The notes under the pieces: model-generated
Database searches by the model: none
Told to the model about the DNA's origin: nothing
Seen by the model: the letters and a program-made list of their open reading frames with translations, nothing else
Translations under genes and position numbers: made by a program
Assembly (NCBI GenBank): GCA_027487485.1
Contig: JAIYDN010000048.1
Location: 145,581 to 209,580, forward strand
Length of the DNA: 64,000 bases
Reading direction: 5' to 3'
Source of the DNA: Planctomycetaceae bacterium
Lineage (GTDB): Bacteria; Planctomycetota; Planctomycetia; Pirellulales; Pirellulaceae
Part shown: piece by piece, positions 55,095 through 63,950 of the stretch
How the letters are laid out: every line of letters starts with the position of its first letter
How positions within the stretch are numbered: position 1 is the first letter of the stretch

Positions 55095-57749
55095 GTGAAT
55101 ACAAAACGCAACCTGAATGTCTTCGAAATGCAACAAGTGCTGCCCCAAGTCAACGGAATTCGCCGTTTTCGCCATTTCCTGCCTCAACGGGCAGCCGTCC
55201 GAAGACGGCTTTTCGCCCTTTGGGCCTTGTATCCCATGGTGTGTTTGCTGGCGGTCGCATTGACCACGATCGGAATGCAAGAACTTCTACCGGACATTTG
55301 GGAAAAGCTTCTCGGCCTAGCTTTGGTTGGCTCCCTAGCCGCCGGACTCGTGGCCTGGTATCGCGGTTCGCCCCAGTGTTCGTATTGGCCTCAGGTATGC
55401 CTGATCCTTAGTATTGCGGTTGTTTTGAGCTTTCTGCACGCTCTCAATCAACGCAAATCACTGGAGCAATTGCAAGCTTGGCATGAATCGCTGAAGCAAA
55501 TGGAACTCGACGCGGACGATGGTCCCTCTGGTTGGAAGCCAGTAGCCTGCCGAGCTCGAATCGACGCACCGCTGCGATATCGCAAGGCCAATTTGCCTAG
55601 CGGCAATCAGGAGATCGGCGAGGTTAGTTGGCAAACGATCACGGTTCTGCGTGTAAACCAAATTCGCATCGGGGGAACATGGTCTCCGTGTTCCTTTCTG
55701 GTTCCTCTTTCCGTCGATGGAAAGATCACGGGCTACTACCCTGGTGATGCTCTGGAAGTATACGGACAGTGGAGACTTCCGAGCAAGCCTTCCAACCCAG
55801 GACAATACAATCAAGCGAAGCGATTTGCAGAGCTTGGATATGCCGCCCAAGCTCGCGCGGATTCAGAAGATCAATTGGTTCGAAGTGATGGGACAGATCG
55901 TTACCGATTTGATCGTTTTTTAGCTTGGGTTTCTGCATGCTCGCTGAGTGCAATCGAACGCTATGTCGTCCTGGGGCAAACCGAACTGACCGCCGCATTG
56001 GTGCTTGGTCAGCGCGAACAGGTGGAATGGCGACTGCAAGAAGAATTGCTTGCCACCGGTACCATTCACATGCTGTCTATCTCGGGGATGCATATCGAGA
56101 TGGTGGCGATGTCGCTGTTCCTTCTCGGTACCATTCTGTATGTTCCAAACAGGAGCTTGCTGGTTGGTGTTTGTGTGATTGTGCTCGGCTACGCAGTGCT
56201 TTGTGGAGCCAATCCGCCTGTGGCTCGCGCAGCCATCATGCTTGTGGGAGTCTGCTTTGCCAAGTGGATGGGCTGGCGATTCTCTAGTATGAATATGCTT
56301 GCATTTGCGGGTGTCGTTCTTATCCTGTACCGAACCAGCGTCGTCTTTGAAACAGGGACGCAGTTATCTTTCTTGGCAGTGGCTGTTCTGATTTCTTCGA
56401 CCAAAGCGACCTTTCCTAAGCAGAAGGCACTGCAAAAGCTGATCGAATCCAAGTCCAATCGCTGGCGCAAGAATGCCAGGAAGCTTCGAGGTTGGGCATT
56501 CGAAATGTTGCGGACCAGCTTCTGGGTTTGGTTCATCACCGCACCTCTTGTTTGGACCAGTTTTCACGTCATCAGCCCAATCGCAATTCTCCTAAACCTC
56601 GTCCTTTGGGTACCGATGTTGATTGCCTTGATTTCTGGATTGGGATTGATTGTCTTGGGCTGGTTCCCACCGACGGGTTGGCTGTTTGGAATCCTTTGTG
56701 GAGCCTCACTGTGGATAGTGGATGGTGCCGTCGGGATTGGAGAGAGTATTCCTTTCGGGCACTTCTGGTTGCGTTCGCCGCCCGCTTGGTGGCTTTACGC
56801 CTTTTATTTCTTTGGGCTTGCAGCTGCCTTAGGAGGTGGGGTCAAACAGTCTCGCGGTCGACGGCGATTGTTGTGGGTGCTTGGCGGATGGTTCCTAATC
56901 GGTCTGGTGCTGCAACCCATATCCGATTGGATTGCACGTAGCGGCGATGGAAACTCATCCAAACTTTGCTTTACCTTTATCGATGTTGGACATGGCACCA
57001 ATGTCATTATCGAAACACCCGATCATGAAACGTGGTTGTATGATGCGGGGCGCATGGGGGACCACCAACGCAGTTACCAAGTCATGATCGAAGCCTTGTG
57101 GGCCATGCAGATTCCGAAGCTCGATACGGTGGTGTTGTCGCACGCGGATGCGGATCATTACAACGGTCTCGAAGGAATCGCCAAACGAATTCGCATCGAG
57201 CGCATTGTTTCCACTCAACAAGTGTTCGAACACACTAGTCCCTTGCTACAACGCAACCTTGCGATTGCAAAGCGGTTCGGATCGAAGACAGAAGTTCGGG
57301 AACGTGGCGATCTGCATCAAGGCAAGGGTTGGAGCACGCTCGCGATTCATCCGCCCTTGCAAGGAGTTCCTGGTTCGGACAACGCCAACAGTTTATGCTT
57401 GCTGTTCGAATTTGCCGGCAGAAGAGTTTTGCTACCGGGTGATTTAGAGCCACCGGGCTTCTCGATGCTAGTAGCTCAAGACGCGACTGACGTCGATCTT
57501 CTGATGGCTCCACATCATGGTTCTTTAAGCTCCAAGGCGGAACTGCTGTTGAAGTGGTGCCAGCCAGAGACCGTGGTCATCAGCGGATCGACCCGAGCGA
57601 TGTCGCCGCGAGTCTTGCAGTTGTTTGAAGCCCCACAGCGTCAGATTTTGGTGACGGCTCGGGACGACGCGATACGCTATGAAATTGCTAGCGATGGAAA
57701 GGTCTTGATACGTCAGTGGTCCACGGATCGCTGGGTAGACCGTCGGTAA
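55095..57749 (+). CDS. comEC: ComEC/Rec2-type DNA uptake protein
   Basis: An 884-residue membrane protein that forms the channel for single-stranded DNA uptake. It starts with GTG 55095 (ATG 55128 is an alternative). There are two N-terminal membrane helices, a DUF4131 beta-rich extracytoplasmic part (about 90-250), the competence domain with [20 protein letters not shown] near residue 320 and several helices, and a C-terminal metallo-beta-lactamase-like domain (about 615-884) with [36 protein letters not shown] and [15 protein letters not shown]. All zinc-site residues appear present. It is divergent from rpoD, so promoters are within the 182 bases between the starts. Confidence 0.94.
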   Translation: MNTKRNLNVFEMQQVLPQVNGIRRFRHFLPQRAAVRRRLFALWALYPMVCLLAVALTTIGMQELLPDIWEKLLGLALVGSLAAGLVAWYRGSPQCSYWPQVCLILSIAVVLSFLHALNQRKSLEQLQAWHESLKQMELDADDGPSGWKPVACRARIDAPLRYRKANLPSGNQEIGEVSWQTITVLRVNQIRIGGTWSPCSFLVPLSVDGKITGYYPGDALEVYGQWRLPSKPSNPGQYNQAKRFAELGYAAQARADSEDQLVRSDGTDRYRFDRFLAWVSACSLSAIERYVVLGQTELTAALVLGQREQVEWRLQEELLATGTIHMLSISGMHIEMVAMSLFLLGTILYVPNRSLLVGVCVIVLGYAVLCGANPPVARAAIMLVGVCFAKWMGWRFSSMNMLAFAGVVLILYRTSVVFETGTQLSFLAVAVLISSTKATFPKQKALQKLIESKSNRWRKNARKLRGWAFEMLRTSFWVWFITAPLVWTSFHVISPIAILLNLVLWVPMLIALISGLGLIVLGWFPPTGWLFGILCGASLWIVDGAVGIGESIPFGHFWLRSPPAWWLYAFYFFGLAAALGGGVKQSRGRRRLLWVLGGWFLIGLVLQPISDWIARSGDGNSSKLCFTFIDVGHGTNVIIETPDHETWLYDAGRMGDHQRSYQVMIEALWAMQIPKLDTVVLSHADADHYNGLEGIAKRIRIERIVSTQQVFEHTSPLLQRNLAIAKRFGSKTEVRERGDLHQGKGWSTLAIHPPLQGVPGSDNANSLCLLFEFAGRRVLLPGDLEPPGFSMLVAQDATDVDLLMAPHHGSLSSKAELLLKWCQPETVVISGSTRAMSPRVLQLFEAPQRQILVTARDDAIRYEIASDGKVLIRQWSTDRWVDRR

Positions 57750-57861
57750 GGCGAGCGGTAGCTTATGTTATCCCAACCCGACGTGTGAGCGAGGGGCAAT
57801 TCCGCAGGTCCCTCACTCACTTGTCGGGTTAGGATTGGTAGTTTTTATCCAGCCGCTCGCC
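57750..57861. repeat. REP-like nested hairpin downstream of comEC
   Basis: Outer stem: GGCGAGCGG at 57750-57758 pairs with CCGCTCGCC at 57853-57861. Inner stem: 57775-57795 (AACCCGACGTGTGAGCGAGG then G) pairs with 57810-57830 with two mismatches and a wobble, around a 14-base loop. It begins right at the comEC stop codon and could act as a bidirectional terminator for the convergent genes. Its sequence is unlike the 42053/47048 family, so it is a second REP type. Confidence 0.7.
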
Positions 57862-57910
57862 TAATTGCAGGGCGGCGGAATCGGTTTACCGCGAGAAAGG
57901 CAGCCTAGCA

Positions 57911-58675
57911 CTACCGTGTTGCTATGCAGCTTTGCAGGGGCTTCAAGATGTTTTCGACGATGTAATTGTCCATCAACTCGCGGAGCATGGTGTCCAACCG
58001 CATAAGCTCTGTCTTAAAATCTTCGTCAGGCCCCAACGAATCGAATCGACGAACGGTTACGTAAACGCTCAGTAGTTCGTCACCAAATTCGCCCGCCTTC
58101 GCTTGGAATACCGTCGTACGCGTTTCAAAGTTGATGCGAGCATGAGTTCGAAAGGTGTCATCCAAGGACATTTGAATCACGGGTTCGTAGCTCATCAAAT
58201 GCGAGCCAACCCGGCGAGACATAGCATCGAAACCGGCTGGCATCCCAAGCGCCTCGGCTAAGATCTGGTTGTGGTTTCCTTTGCAAGCATAGTCAAAACC
58301 ATACATGAGCCCGATGGATTCGCAATCAAGCTTACTGATCGACATCGCGTACGGGACCACGTCCAGGACTTCACGGTGCTGGTCCATGGCTTCGTCCAAG
58401 GTGTTAGGGTTGACGATCCCGCTGCACATCCGTTTGGGTTCTGCAGCCACCCATCGATATGCACCGTGATCCTTATCCTCTTCCAGAACGAACTCCCCTT
58501 TGTCACGCTGGTAGAAGTGTCGTAGCTTTGGAAATCGACGCTGCATTTGTTCAAAGAAATGAAGGACGGTCTCGCGTTGCGTGGGCAAATCCATTTCGGT
58601 ATGCAAGTGCATGTTGACGTAAAAATCATCGCTGAGGGAGCTATAGGGATGCATCTTGATGGGTTCTCCTAGCAT
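57911..58675 (-). CDS. Conserved hypothetical protein (about 254 residues)
   Basis: No recognised motif. The 254-residue protein has a beta-rich start (YVNMHLHTEMDLPTQRETVL), a helical part and a repeated strand pattern (ARINFETRTTVFQAKAGEF). A His/Asp-rich segment, FVLEEDKDHGAYRWVAAEPK, is central. There is no signal peptide or membrane segment, so it is cytosolic. ATG 58654 is an alternative start that trims seven residues. It follows the MBL-fold gene on the same strand (66 bases apart), perhaps one transcript. Confidence 0.6.
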   Translation of the reverse strand: MLGEPIKMHPYSSLSDDFYVNMHLHTEMDLPTQRETVLHFFEQMQRRFPKLRHFYQRDKGEFVLEEDKDHGAYRWVAAEPKRMCSGIVNPNTLDEAMDQHREVLDVVPYAMSISKLDCESIGLMYGFDYACKGNHNQILAEALGMPAGFDAMSRRVGSHLMSYEPVIQMSLDDTFRTHARINFETRTTVFQAKAGEFGDELLSVYVTVRRFDSLGPDEDFKTELMRLDTMLRELMDNYIVENILKPLQSCIATR

Positions 58676-58741
58676 GTGCGCAAAAGTGGCCTGAACACAG
58701 AAGCCGTTCGGCCGTAAGTATAGAGCTCAATGACAAACGAT

Positions 58742-59512
58742 TCAAAGGCTTGAAATGTCAAGGATCAAGGAATCGCGAGCCACGATCAGTTCTTGGAGAT
58801 GGTGGCTGGCGGCTTTTTCGTTCAAGTCGCCCAACTCCAGCGGGTCAGAATCCACAGCTAAAGGGTTGATATGCGTCAGAATAAGACGCTGAACGCCTGC
58901 CTTGGTAGCGCTTTCCAGAACGCCCGTGGTCCAGCTGTGCCCTGTCTTGATGGCCAGTTCAATCCACTGATCCGAAAAGTTGCATTCATGAAGCAACCAA
59001 TCGACACCTTGAATCTCACGCCAATAGCTAGACTCTGGCGATGCGGTAGTATCGGTAACATAGGCAAGGGAAAGGTCTTTTCCATCGAATCGATAGCCAA
59101 CGCTGCCGCCTGGATGTTCCAAGGGAAACCAACGGCAATGCGTTTCGCCTATCCGGAATTCCGGCCCTAAATCTTCTAGGATGTGCCATTCGATCGGCGG
59201 CAAAACCGGGAAAATTGCTTCGGCAAAAAGATGCTTTTGGATGGCCTGAATCTTGGCTCGTTCGCCGTAGACATGAACTTTCTTGAGGGGTGTGACCGCA
59301 ACAAAATCCAACAAGAAGGTCAGCCCAAGAATGTGATCCAAATGGGCATGACTGAGCACAATAGAAAATTCGTCGCAATCGATCAGCGATTGGACGCGGA
59401 ACATGCCGCTTCCAGCATCAAGCATTAAGTTTGCTTCTGGGATGAAATAGCAACTCGTGTGCCGCGTTGCACTAGGGTGATAACCTGCTGTTCCTAAGCA
59501 GTGCAACTTCAT
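58742..59512 (-). CDS. MBL-fold metallohydrolase (RNase Z-like)
   Basis: A 256-residue metallo-beta-lactamase-fold hydrolase. The N-terminal MKLHCLGTAGYHPSATRHTS and the zinc motif VLSHAHLDHILGLTFLLDF are those of the RNase Z / phosphodiesterase branch; later metal ligands are in SLAYVTDTTA and LILTHINPLAVDSD. It lacks the exosite arm of tRNase Z, so tRNA processing is doubtful and a small phosphodiester or lactone-type substrate is as likely. The start ATG at 59512 places the first strand at residue 2. Confidence 0.88.
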   Translation of the reverse strand: MKLHCLGTAGYHPSATRHTSCYFIPEANLMLDAGSGMFRVQSLIDCDEFSIVLSHAHLDHILGLTFLLDFVAVTPLKKVHVYGERAKIQAIQKHLFAEAIFPVLPPIEWHILEDLGPEFRIGETHCRWFPLEHPGGSVGYRFDGKDLSLAYVTDTTASPESSYWREIQGVDWLLHECNFSDQWIELAIKTGHSWTTGVLESATKAGVQRLILTHINPLAVDSDPLELGDLNEKAASHHLQELIVARDSLILDISSL

Positions 59513-59603
59513 TCCAACAGGCTCCGTAGGTTGATTTTAAGACAGTCTCTTGTTTGCAGGCAGAGACCATCATAACTCATTCCTAGCTAAGCGGGCGTCC
59601 CTA

Positions 59604-59912
59604 TCAGTCCCTTCGATAACCCAAGTCGGTCAAAACACTCAGCATTTCATCCGTAGTAATGTAGCGGCGGCGATATTCTAGTTTGTAGGCATCAATTGCC
59701 TCTGCCAGCTCTTTCCCTGCGGAAGAAAGATTGTGATAAGAATTTCCGAATTGGCGACGTTCCCCAGTCCCGTTCGTGTTCGCGCTTGTCTGGCGACGGT
59801 CCACAAACGGCAACTCGGGTGCCGCAATGGTTGGAAATTCAGTTTGAGCCATGTTCATTGCTTGGAAGCTCTCTTTTGAAATAGGTGTCGGACGAAATGG
59901 TTTCAATTCCAT
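59604..59912 (-). CDS. Small conserved hypothetical protein
   Basis: A 102-residue cytosolic protein of a type seen often in planctomycetes, but without a named domain. It has a Ser/Asn/Thr-rich start, an Arg-containing middle (PFVDRRQTSANTNGTGERRQ) and an amphipathic C-terminal helix pair (AGKELAEAIDAYKLEYRRRY, then DEMLSVLTDLGYRRD) that resembles a protein-protein interaction unit. It lies 91 bases upstream of the MBL-fold gene on the same strand. Confidence 0.6.
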   Translation of the reverse strand: MELKPFRPTPISKESFQAMNMAQTEFPTIAAPELPFVDRRQTSANTNGTGERRQFGNSYHNLSSAGKELAEAIDAYKLEYRRRYITTDEMLSVLTDLGYRRD

Positions 59913-60237
59913 GGGAAGCGAAAGTTAAAAACCATCCAAACTCTAAGTCGGTATCAGTACCCCGCCAAAATTGTTTTTGGAATCTGGGATCAGTGTTCCA
60001 AAACCAAGGTCTAGATCTTCGGCCTATTCCAGTTTTCCGGCTTCCAACTTAAGGAGGGTGTCGTCGTTGACGGTAGGGCCTTGCGGGATATACTGATTGC
60101 GTGGAGGGCGAGCTGACGACTTTTGCCAGGTTGAGATCTTGGCGAGGAAGCTAGTTTCGTTGAAGAAGAAAACCGATTCAATAAGAATAGGTACTGATTC
60201 CTTGGGGACGAGTACCGTCTGGACAAGAGCAATCGCG
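59913..60237. other. Stretch upstream of the Cys-rich gene
   Basis: 325 bases without a well-supported gene. A minus-strand frame (60024-60284) with plausible composition crosses it but overlaps the start of the Cys-rich gene. The upstream frame of the Cys-rich gene also remains open here to a TTG at 60097, so its exact start may lie inside this region. Confidence 0.5.
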
Positions 60238-60840
60238 ATGTTGCTCCTGATATCGTTCTGCGCCTCTTCATTACCTATTCCCATTCAATCATTCGACTCC
60301 CTTCGAATCGATTCTTCTGAATTTTACCCCTGCAAGGGTGGTGCGTGTGGTTGCAAGTCGGCGCGTCAATGTTGGACTAGCTGCTGTTGCAATTCCCCCG
60401 CCAAGCGTGCGGCATGGGCCAAGAAAAATGGCGTGACACCCCCTTCTTACGCCATTCTGGAAGAACCGCCTAAGGTAAATCATCAATCTGCCGCGGCCCT
60501 TCGAAAGAAGATTTCTTCGAACGTTCCGGGTGATTCCTGCTGTGGGGCCAGCAACAAGAAAGACAAAGAGGCAAGCCTTCTTGCATCATGCACTTTCAAA
60601 AAGAAGGCCCCAGTTGTTCATCGCAAAACCAACAAGAACCTCGTTTTGACCATGCTTGCCCTGAAGTGCCAAGGCAAAGATTCCGTGTTCACGCATTTGC
60701 CCTGGATGGCCCTGTCAATTGCACAGCCTGCCGTTGCTTTAGAAGACGTGCGGGGGAAATTCGACCGCCCTCGCGTGAGTGTCTTGACTTCTGTTTCGTT
60801 GGATTTGGATCCTCCCCCTCCGAAAGCGACCTTCGCGTAG
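60238..60840 (+). CDS. Cys-rich secreted protein, possible metal binding
   Basis: A 200-residue exported protein from ATG 60238 (TTG 60202 gives a better positive charge before the hydrophobic core and may be the true start). The core is MLLLISFCASSLPIPIQS, then a dense Cys block: CKGGACGCKSARQCWTSCCC, followed by a helical AKRAAWAKKNGVTPP stretch. A second Cys pair is CCGASNKKDKE. The Cys density and spacing suggest metal binding or disulphide knots. The C-terminus is Pro-rich (LDPPPPKATFA). It precedes a DUF1559 gene and a DUF4198 gene on the same strand. No known reaction. Confidence 0.65.
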   Translation: MLLLISFCASSLPIPIQSFDSLRIDSSEFYPCKGGACGCKSARQCWTSCCCNSPAKRAAWAKKNGVTPPSYAILEEPPKVNHQSAAALRKKISSNVPGDSCCGASNKKDKEASLLASCTFKKKAPVVHRKTNKNLVLTMLALKCQGKDSVFTHLPWMALSIAQPAVALEDVRGKFDRPRVSVLTSVSLDLDPPPPKATFA

Positions 60841-60970
60841 CCAGGATCTTCTTTGGGATCCCTTCTATAGCAAGGCTGTCGCCATTCCGTCGTGTGTGAT
60901 CGCAGACCGAATGAGTGCAGCCTATTCGTAGCCTGCTAGCAACTGCCGTTCATTGGAACCGGTTCGATAT

Positions 60971-61035
60971 GGCATGCTTGCGCGGAGCTTCACTCGCCCT
61001 CCACAAGCGGGTTTGTTTTCCGCATCAAGCATGCC
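60971..61035. repeat. Long-loop inverted repeat before the DUF1559 gene
   Basis: GGCATGCTTG at 60971-60980 pairs perfectly with CAAGCATGCC at 61026-61035, with a 45-base loop and some extra pairing beside it (CGCGG/CCGCA). It ends 91 bases before the DUF1559 ATG and may be a leader structure or an extragenic palindrome. Confidence 0.4.
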
Positions 61036-61125
61036 GTTTCGGATCGCTGAAATGAATTGCTACTTAACTGCTGGTGGCGGAATCAATCCATTTCTCCACG
61101 TCATACCAATATCCAACCTTAGAAC

Positions 61126-62217
61126 ATGAAAACACCTGTCATTTCGCATTGGAAATTCCGGCCGCGCCGGGCCTTCACTCTCGTTGAACTCCTTGTCGTG
61201 ATTGCGATCATCGGCATTCTTGTTGGGCTATTGTTGCCCGCGGTACAGGCGGCTCGCGAGGCGGCTCGTCGAATGCAATGCGGCAACAACATTCGCCAGC
61301 TTGCGCTCGCCATGCATAACTATGAATCGGCGCACCGGCGACTTCCCGCGTTTTATTCGATCAATACGGGCAACGCAGGCAACTTTTCGATCCACTCCAA
61401 CTTGCTACCGTTCTTGGAGCAATCGAATTTGCAAAGTGCCCTGGATTACAATCAAAGTCTGACCGTAGGCTGTTGCCCAGGAACACTTCGTCCTCAATTT
61501 GTTCAACCGGCAAAAACGATCGTAAGCTCTTTTCGATGCCCCAGTGATAACGGTCCCGATCTCTTTGATGTGATCACGTTGAGCGGTCGAGGCCCAACGG
61601 AACAATATGCTGGCAACAATTACCATATCAATACAGGCACGGCGGTTGGTACGTTGTACGACTCCCGGCTTCCTACCGACGGTATTGCATGGACCAACTC
61701 GCGTCTTCGATTTGCGGATGTAACCGACGGACTGAGCAATACAGCTGCTTTCTCCGAATCGCTGCGTGGACTTGCGACAAACAACGTACCTGCGCCAACA
61801 ACCCAGGCCGATCGCATGCGCACGATGGTTAACGTTGCCTGCGTTTGGTCTTCGTCCATGGTTCCACCCGCACAAGCGGGTTTAGCCAACGGATTTCAAG
61901 CACCTGTTGACCCAAGCCTATTCGAGACGGCGGTGGTTGCCATCAGTCGTGGCTTCAATGGGCAACGCGGCGGCGGCTGGATCAACGGTCGCGAGTACTA
62001 CACAGCCTACAACCATTATCATGCCCCGAATTCTCCCATTCTTGACATGAATACCTGCGGTTATGGAATCTTCGCAGCAAGAAGCCTGCATACAGGTGGG
62101 GTGCATGTTGCTCGCTGTGACGGCAGTGTTGGATTCATCAGCAGTGCTACGGAGCTCGCAGTCTGGCGCGCTTTGGGGACTCGAAACGGTGGTGAAGTTT
62201 CCGTCATCGAAAACTAA
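61126..62217 (+). CDS. DUF1559 domain protein with type IV pilin-like N-terminus
   Basis: A 363-residue planctomycete protein of the DUF1559 type. Residues 10-45 are a prepilin-like leader and helix: RRAFTLVELLVVIAIIGILV then GLLLPAVQAAREAARRMQC, including the FTLVE methylation site. The body has the characteristic CGNNIRQLALAMHNYESAHR and the C-terminal HTGGVHVARCDGSVGFIS. These proteins are exported by a pilin-like secretion route and are expanded in planctomycetes, with unknown function. It sits between a Cys-rich secreted protein and a DUF4198 protein. Confidence 0.95.
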   Translation: MKTPVISHWKFRPRRAFTLVELLVVIAIIGILVGLLLPAVQAAREAARRMQCGNNIRQLALAMHNYESAHRRLPAFYSINTGNAGNFSIHSNLLPFLEQSNLQSALDYNQSLTVGCCPGTLRPQFVQPAKTIVSSFRCPSDNGPDLFDVITLSGRGPTEQYAGNNYHINTGTAVGTLYDSRLPTDGIAWTNSRLRFADVTDGLSNTAAFSESLRGLATNNVPAPTTQADRMRTMVNVACVWSSSMVPPAQAGLANGFQAPVDPSLFETAVVAISRGFNGQRGGGWINGREYYTAYNHYHAPNSPILDMNTCGYGIFAARSLHTGGVHVARCDGSVGFISSATELAVWRALGTRNGGEVSVIEN

Positions 62218-62232
62218 CTAGCATGAAACTAA

Positions 62233-62256
62233 CAAAGGGGTCAGGCCTCTTTGATT
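62233..62256. repeat. RAYT-associated REP-like element, copy 1
   Basis: CAAAGGGGTCAGGCCTCTTT then GATT, identical to copy 2 at 63171, with further similarity for about 20 bases (GGCTTTTAGGCTTGGG versus TACTTTTGGGCTGGGG). It has no transposase of its own, so it is a solo element or a remnant. It lies upstream of the DUF4198 gene. Confidence 0.7.
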
Positions 62257-62339
62257 GGCTTTTAGGCTTGGGTATATCACAGGCCCTTTGGGCAAATCAC
62301 GTTTCTTCCATTTCTAATTTAAAACGAAAGACTTCTTAG

Positions 62340-63134
62340 ATGAAAAGAACATTTTTATTGTTAGCATCGGTTCTCGTTGCTCTGACGTCCTCTTGGGTGC
62401 GAGCTCACGATACCTGGGTCCAATCGGGCTCATTGGTAACTCGGTATCAAGATGTAGTGCATATCGATTTGATGTTGGGCAATCACGGTAACAATCACCG
62501 CGATTTTAAACTGGCTAGCAAGATTACCTTAGCTCCGTGCACTTTGGAGATCATTGCCCCCAATGGAACACGAACGGATCTCAAGTCCAAGGTGGTCGAT
62601 ATGGGCTCTGCTGAGAAAGAGGGCTTCTGGACAGCCAAGATGATTGCTGATCAGAGGGGAACCTATCAGGTCGTGCACACGTTGGACACGCTGCATGGCA
62701 AGACGCGGGCCATCAAGTCTGGCAAGTCGTACTTCATCGCATCCGACTGCTTTGACGCCATTCCCACTAGTGGAAAAGACGCAGTGCAACCATTAGGCAA
62801 AGGCCTTGAATTCCAGTTGGATACCGCGCTTGAAACGATTGCTGCCAATCGCGAAATCAAGCTTCGAGTTCTTTGGAATGGAAAACCGTTGCCCAATACA
62901 TCGGTCGCGTTCATTCCGCGAGGTGCAAAACTGGTGGAGGGCACAGACCCCCAGTTTGAGCGTGTCTCGGACGCAGGTGGTTACGTCACCTACACACCCT
63001 CCGAGGGCAATCTCTTGTTGGCCGTGGCACATTACTTAGTGGCAGACGAAAAGGGGGAAGGCTACGACAAGACTCACTACGGCGCGACTCTTGTCTTGCC
63101 TGTTCCACAAACCCCTTTCACTTCATCGCTCTAA
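62340..63134 (+). CDS. DUF4198 family exported protein
   Basis: A 264-residue exported protein. The signal peptide is MKRTFLLLASVLVALTSSWV, cleaved near RAHD, and HDTWVQSG follows, which is typical of DUF4198 proteins (the conserved His is at the mature N-terminus). Other regions: HIDLMLGNHGNNHRDFK and WNGKPLPNTSVAFIPRGAKL, a beta-sandwich-like stretch. Some DUF4198 proteins are linked with nickel or cobalt uptake; no transporter is adjacent here. It is the third exported gene in a row on the plus strand. Confidence 0.85.
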   Translation: MKRTFLLLASVLVALTSSWVRAHDTWVQSGSLVTRYQDVVHIDLMLGNHGNNHRDFKLASKITLAPCTLEIIAPNGTRTDLKSKVVDMGSAEKEGFWTAKMIADQRGTYQVVHTLDTLHGKTRAIKSGKSYFIASDCFDAIPTSGKDAVQPLGKGLEFQLDTALETIAANREIKLRVLWNGKPLPNTSVAFIPRGAKLVEGTDPQFERVSDAGGYVTYTPSEGNLLLAVAHYLVADEKGEGYDKTHYGATLVLPVPQTPFTSSL

Positions 63135-63170
63135 TCAGCGGCGGGTTCAACCGGAATTAACCGGAATAAT

Positions 63171-63194
63171 CAAAGGGGTCAGGCCTCTTTGATT
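63171..63194. repeat. RAYT-associated REP-like element, copy 2
   Basis: CAAAGGGGTCAGGCCTCTTT then GATT, in direct orientation, just upstream of the transposase start at 63249. Its ends ATCAAAG/CTTTGAT are self-complementary, so it is an imperfect palindrome. It is preceded by a short tandem repeat (CCGGAATTAA/CCGGAATAAT). Confidence 0.75.
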
Positions 63195-63248
63195 TACTTT
63201 TGGGCTGGGGAATGGTATTATGCTAGGTATTTGAATCGAAGAGGAACC

Positions 63249-63950
63249 ATGCCAAGATCTCCCAGAGCCGACGAAGCAGGAGGTTTGTATCACGCGTTGA
63301 ATCGCGGCAACCTTCGCGCGACCATCTTTCATAAGCCAGAAGACTACATTGCCTTTGAAAAAATACTTCATGAGGCGCTAGAGATCTACAAGGTAGAGCT
63401 TTATTCTTATTTGCTCATGCCAAATCACTATCACCTTGTTTTGCGTCCGATGGTAGACGGCGAGATGAGCCGATTTATGGGTTGGGTCGGTGGAACACAC
63501 ACCATGCGTTATCACGCTCATTACCACACTAGCGGCATGGGCCATGTCTACCAACAAAGATACAAGAGCTTTCCAATCCAAGATGACGACCACTTCTTCG
63601 TGGTTTGCCGGTACGTCGAGCGCAATGCACTGCGTGCAGGACTCGTAAAGAAGGCTGAGGATTGGCGTTGGAGCTCACTATGGCGTTGGCTTCAGGCGAA
63701 CGAGCCATCGCCAAGCTTGTTATCGAAATGGCCCTCGCCGCGTTTACCCAACTGGAAACAGCGAGTCAATGAACCGCTATCGGAGAAAGAGCTGGCGGAA
63801 GTTCGATTATCAGCGCACAGGGGCAGACCCCTTGGCGATGACAGTTGGGTAGAGTCAATAGCGCGAAGGCTAAATCTTGAATCAACTATGCGTCCACGCG
63901 GACGCAAAAGAGTTCGATTCCCCGATCCAAAAGAAATCAAAGAGGCCTGA
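63249..63950 (+). CDS. REP-associated tyrosine transposase (RAYT)
   Basis: A 233-residue transposase of the IS200/RAYT type. The HUH motif is LLMPNHYHLVLRPM near residue 60, and the candidate catalytic Tyr is in GHVYQQRYKSFPIQ near residue 103. The C-terminus is basic (MRPRGRKRVRFPDPKEIKEA). ATG 63249 is favoured over TTG 63189 by a GAGGAACC ribosome-binding-like site. RAYT proteins cut and join single-stranded REP palindromes. Both sides carry copies of a GGGGTCAGGCCTCTTTGAT-type repeat (upstream in direct orientation, and at the stop codon inverted), as expected for its substrate. Confidence 0.92.
   Translation: MPRSPRADEAGGLYHALNRGNLRATIFHKPEDYIAFEKILHEALEIYKVELYSYLLMPNHYHLVLRPMVDGEMSRFMGWVGGTHTMRYHAHYHTSGMGHVYQQRYKSFPIQDDDHFFVVCRYVERNALRAGLVKKAEDWRWSSLWRWLQANEPSPSLLSKWPSPRLPNWKQRVNEPLSEKELAEVRLSAHRGRPLGDDSWVESIARRLNLESTMRPRGRKRVRFPDPKEIKEA

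Noticed and set aside
60024..60284. Minus-strand frame of 86 residues with fairly natural composition
   Set aside because: It overlaps the start of the Cys-rich secreted gene, matches no family I know, and has no partner or ribosome site; listed only as doubt about the start region.
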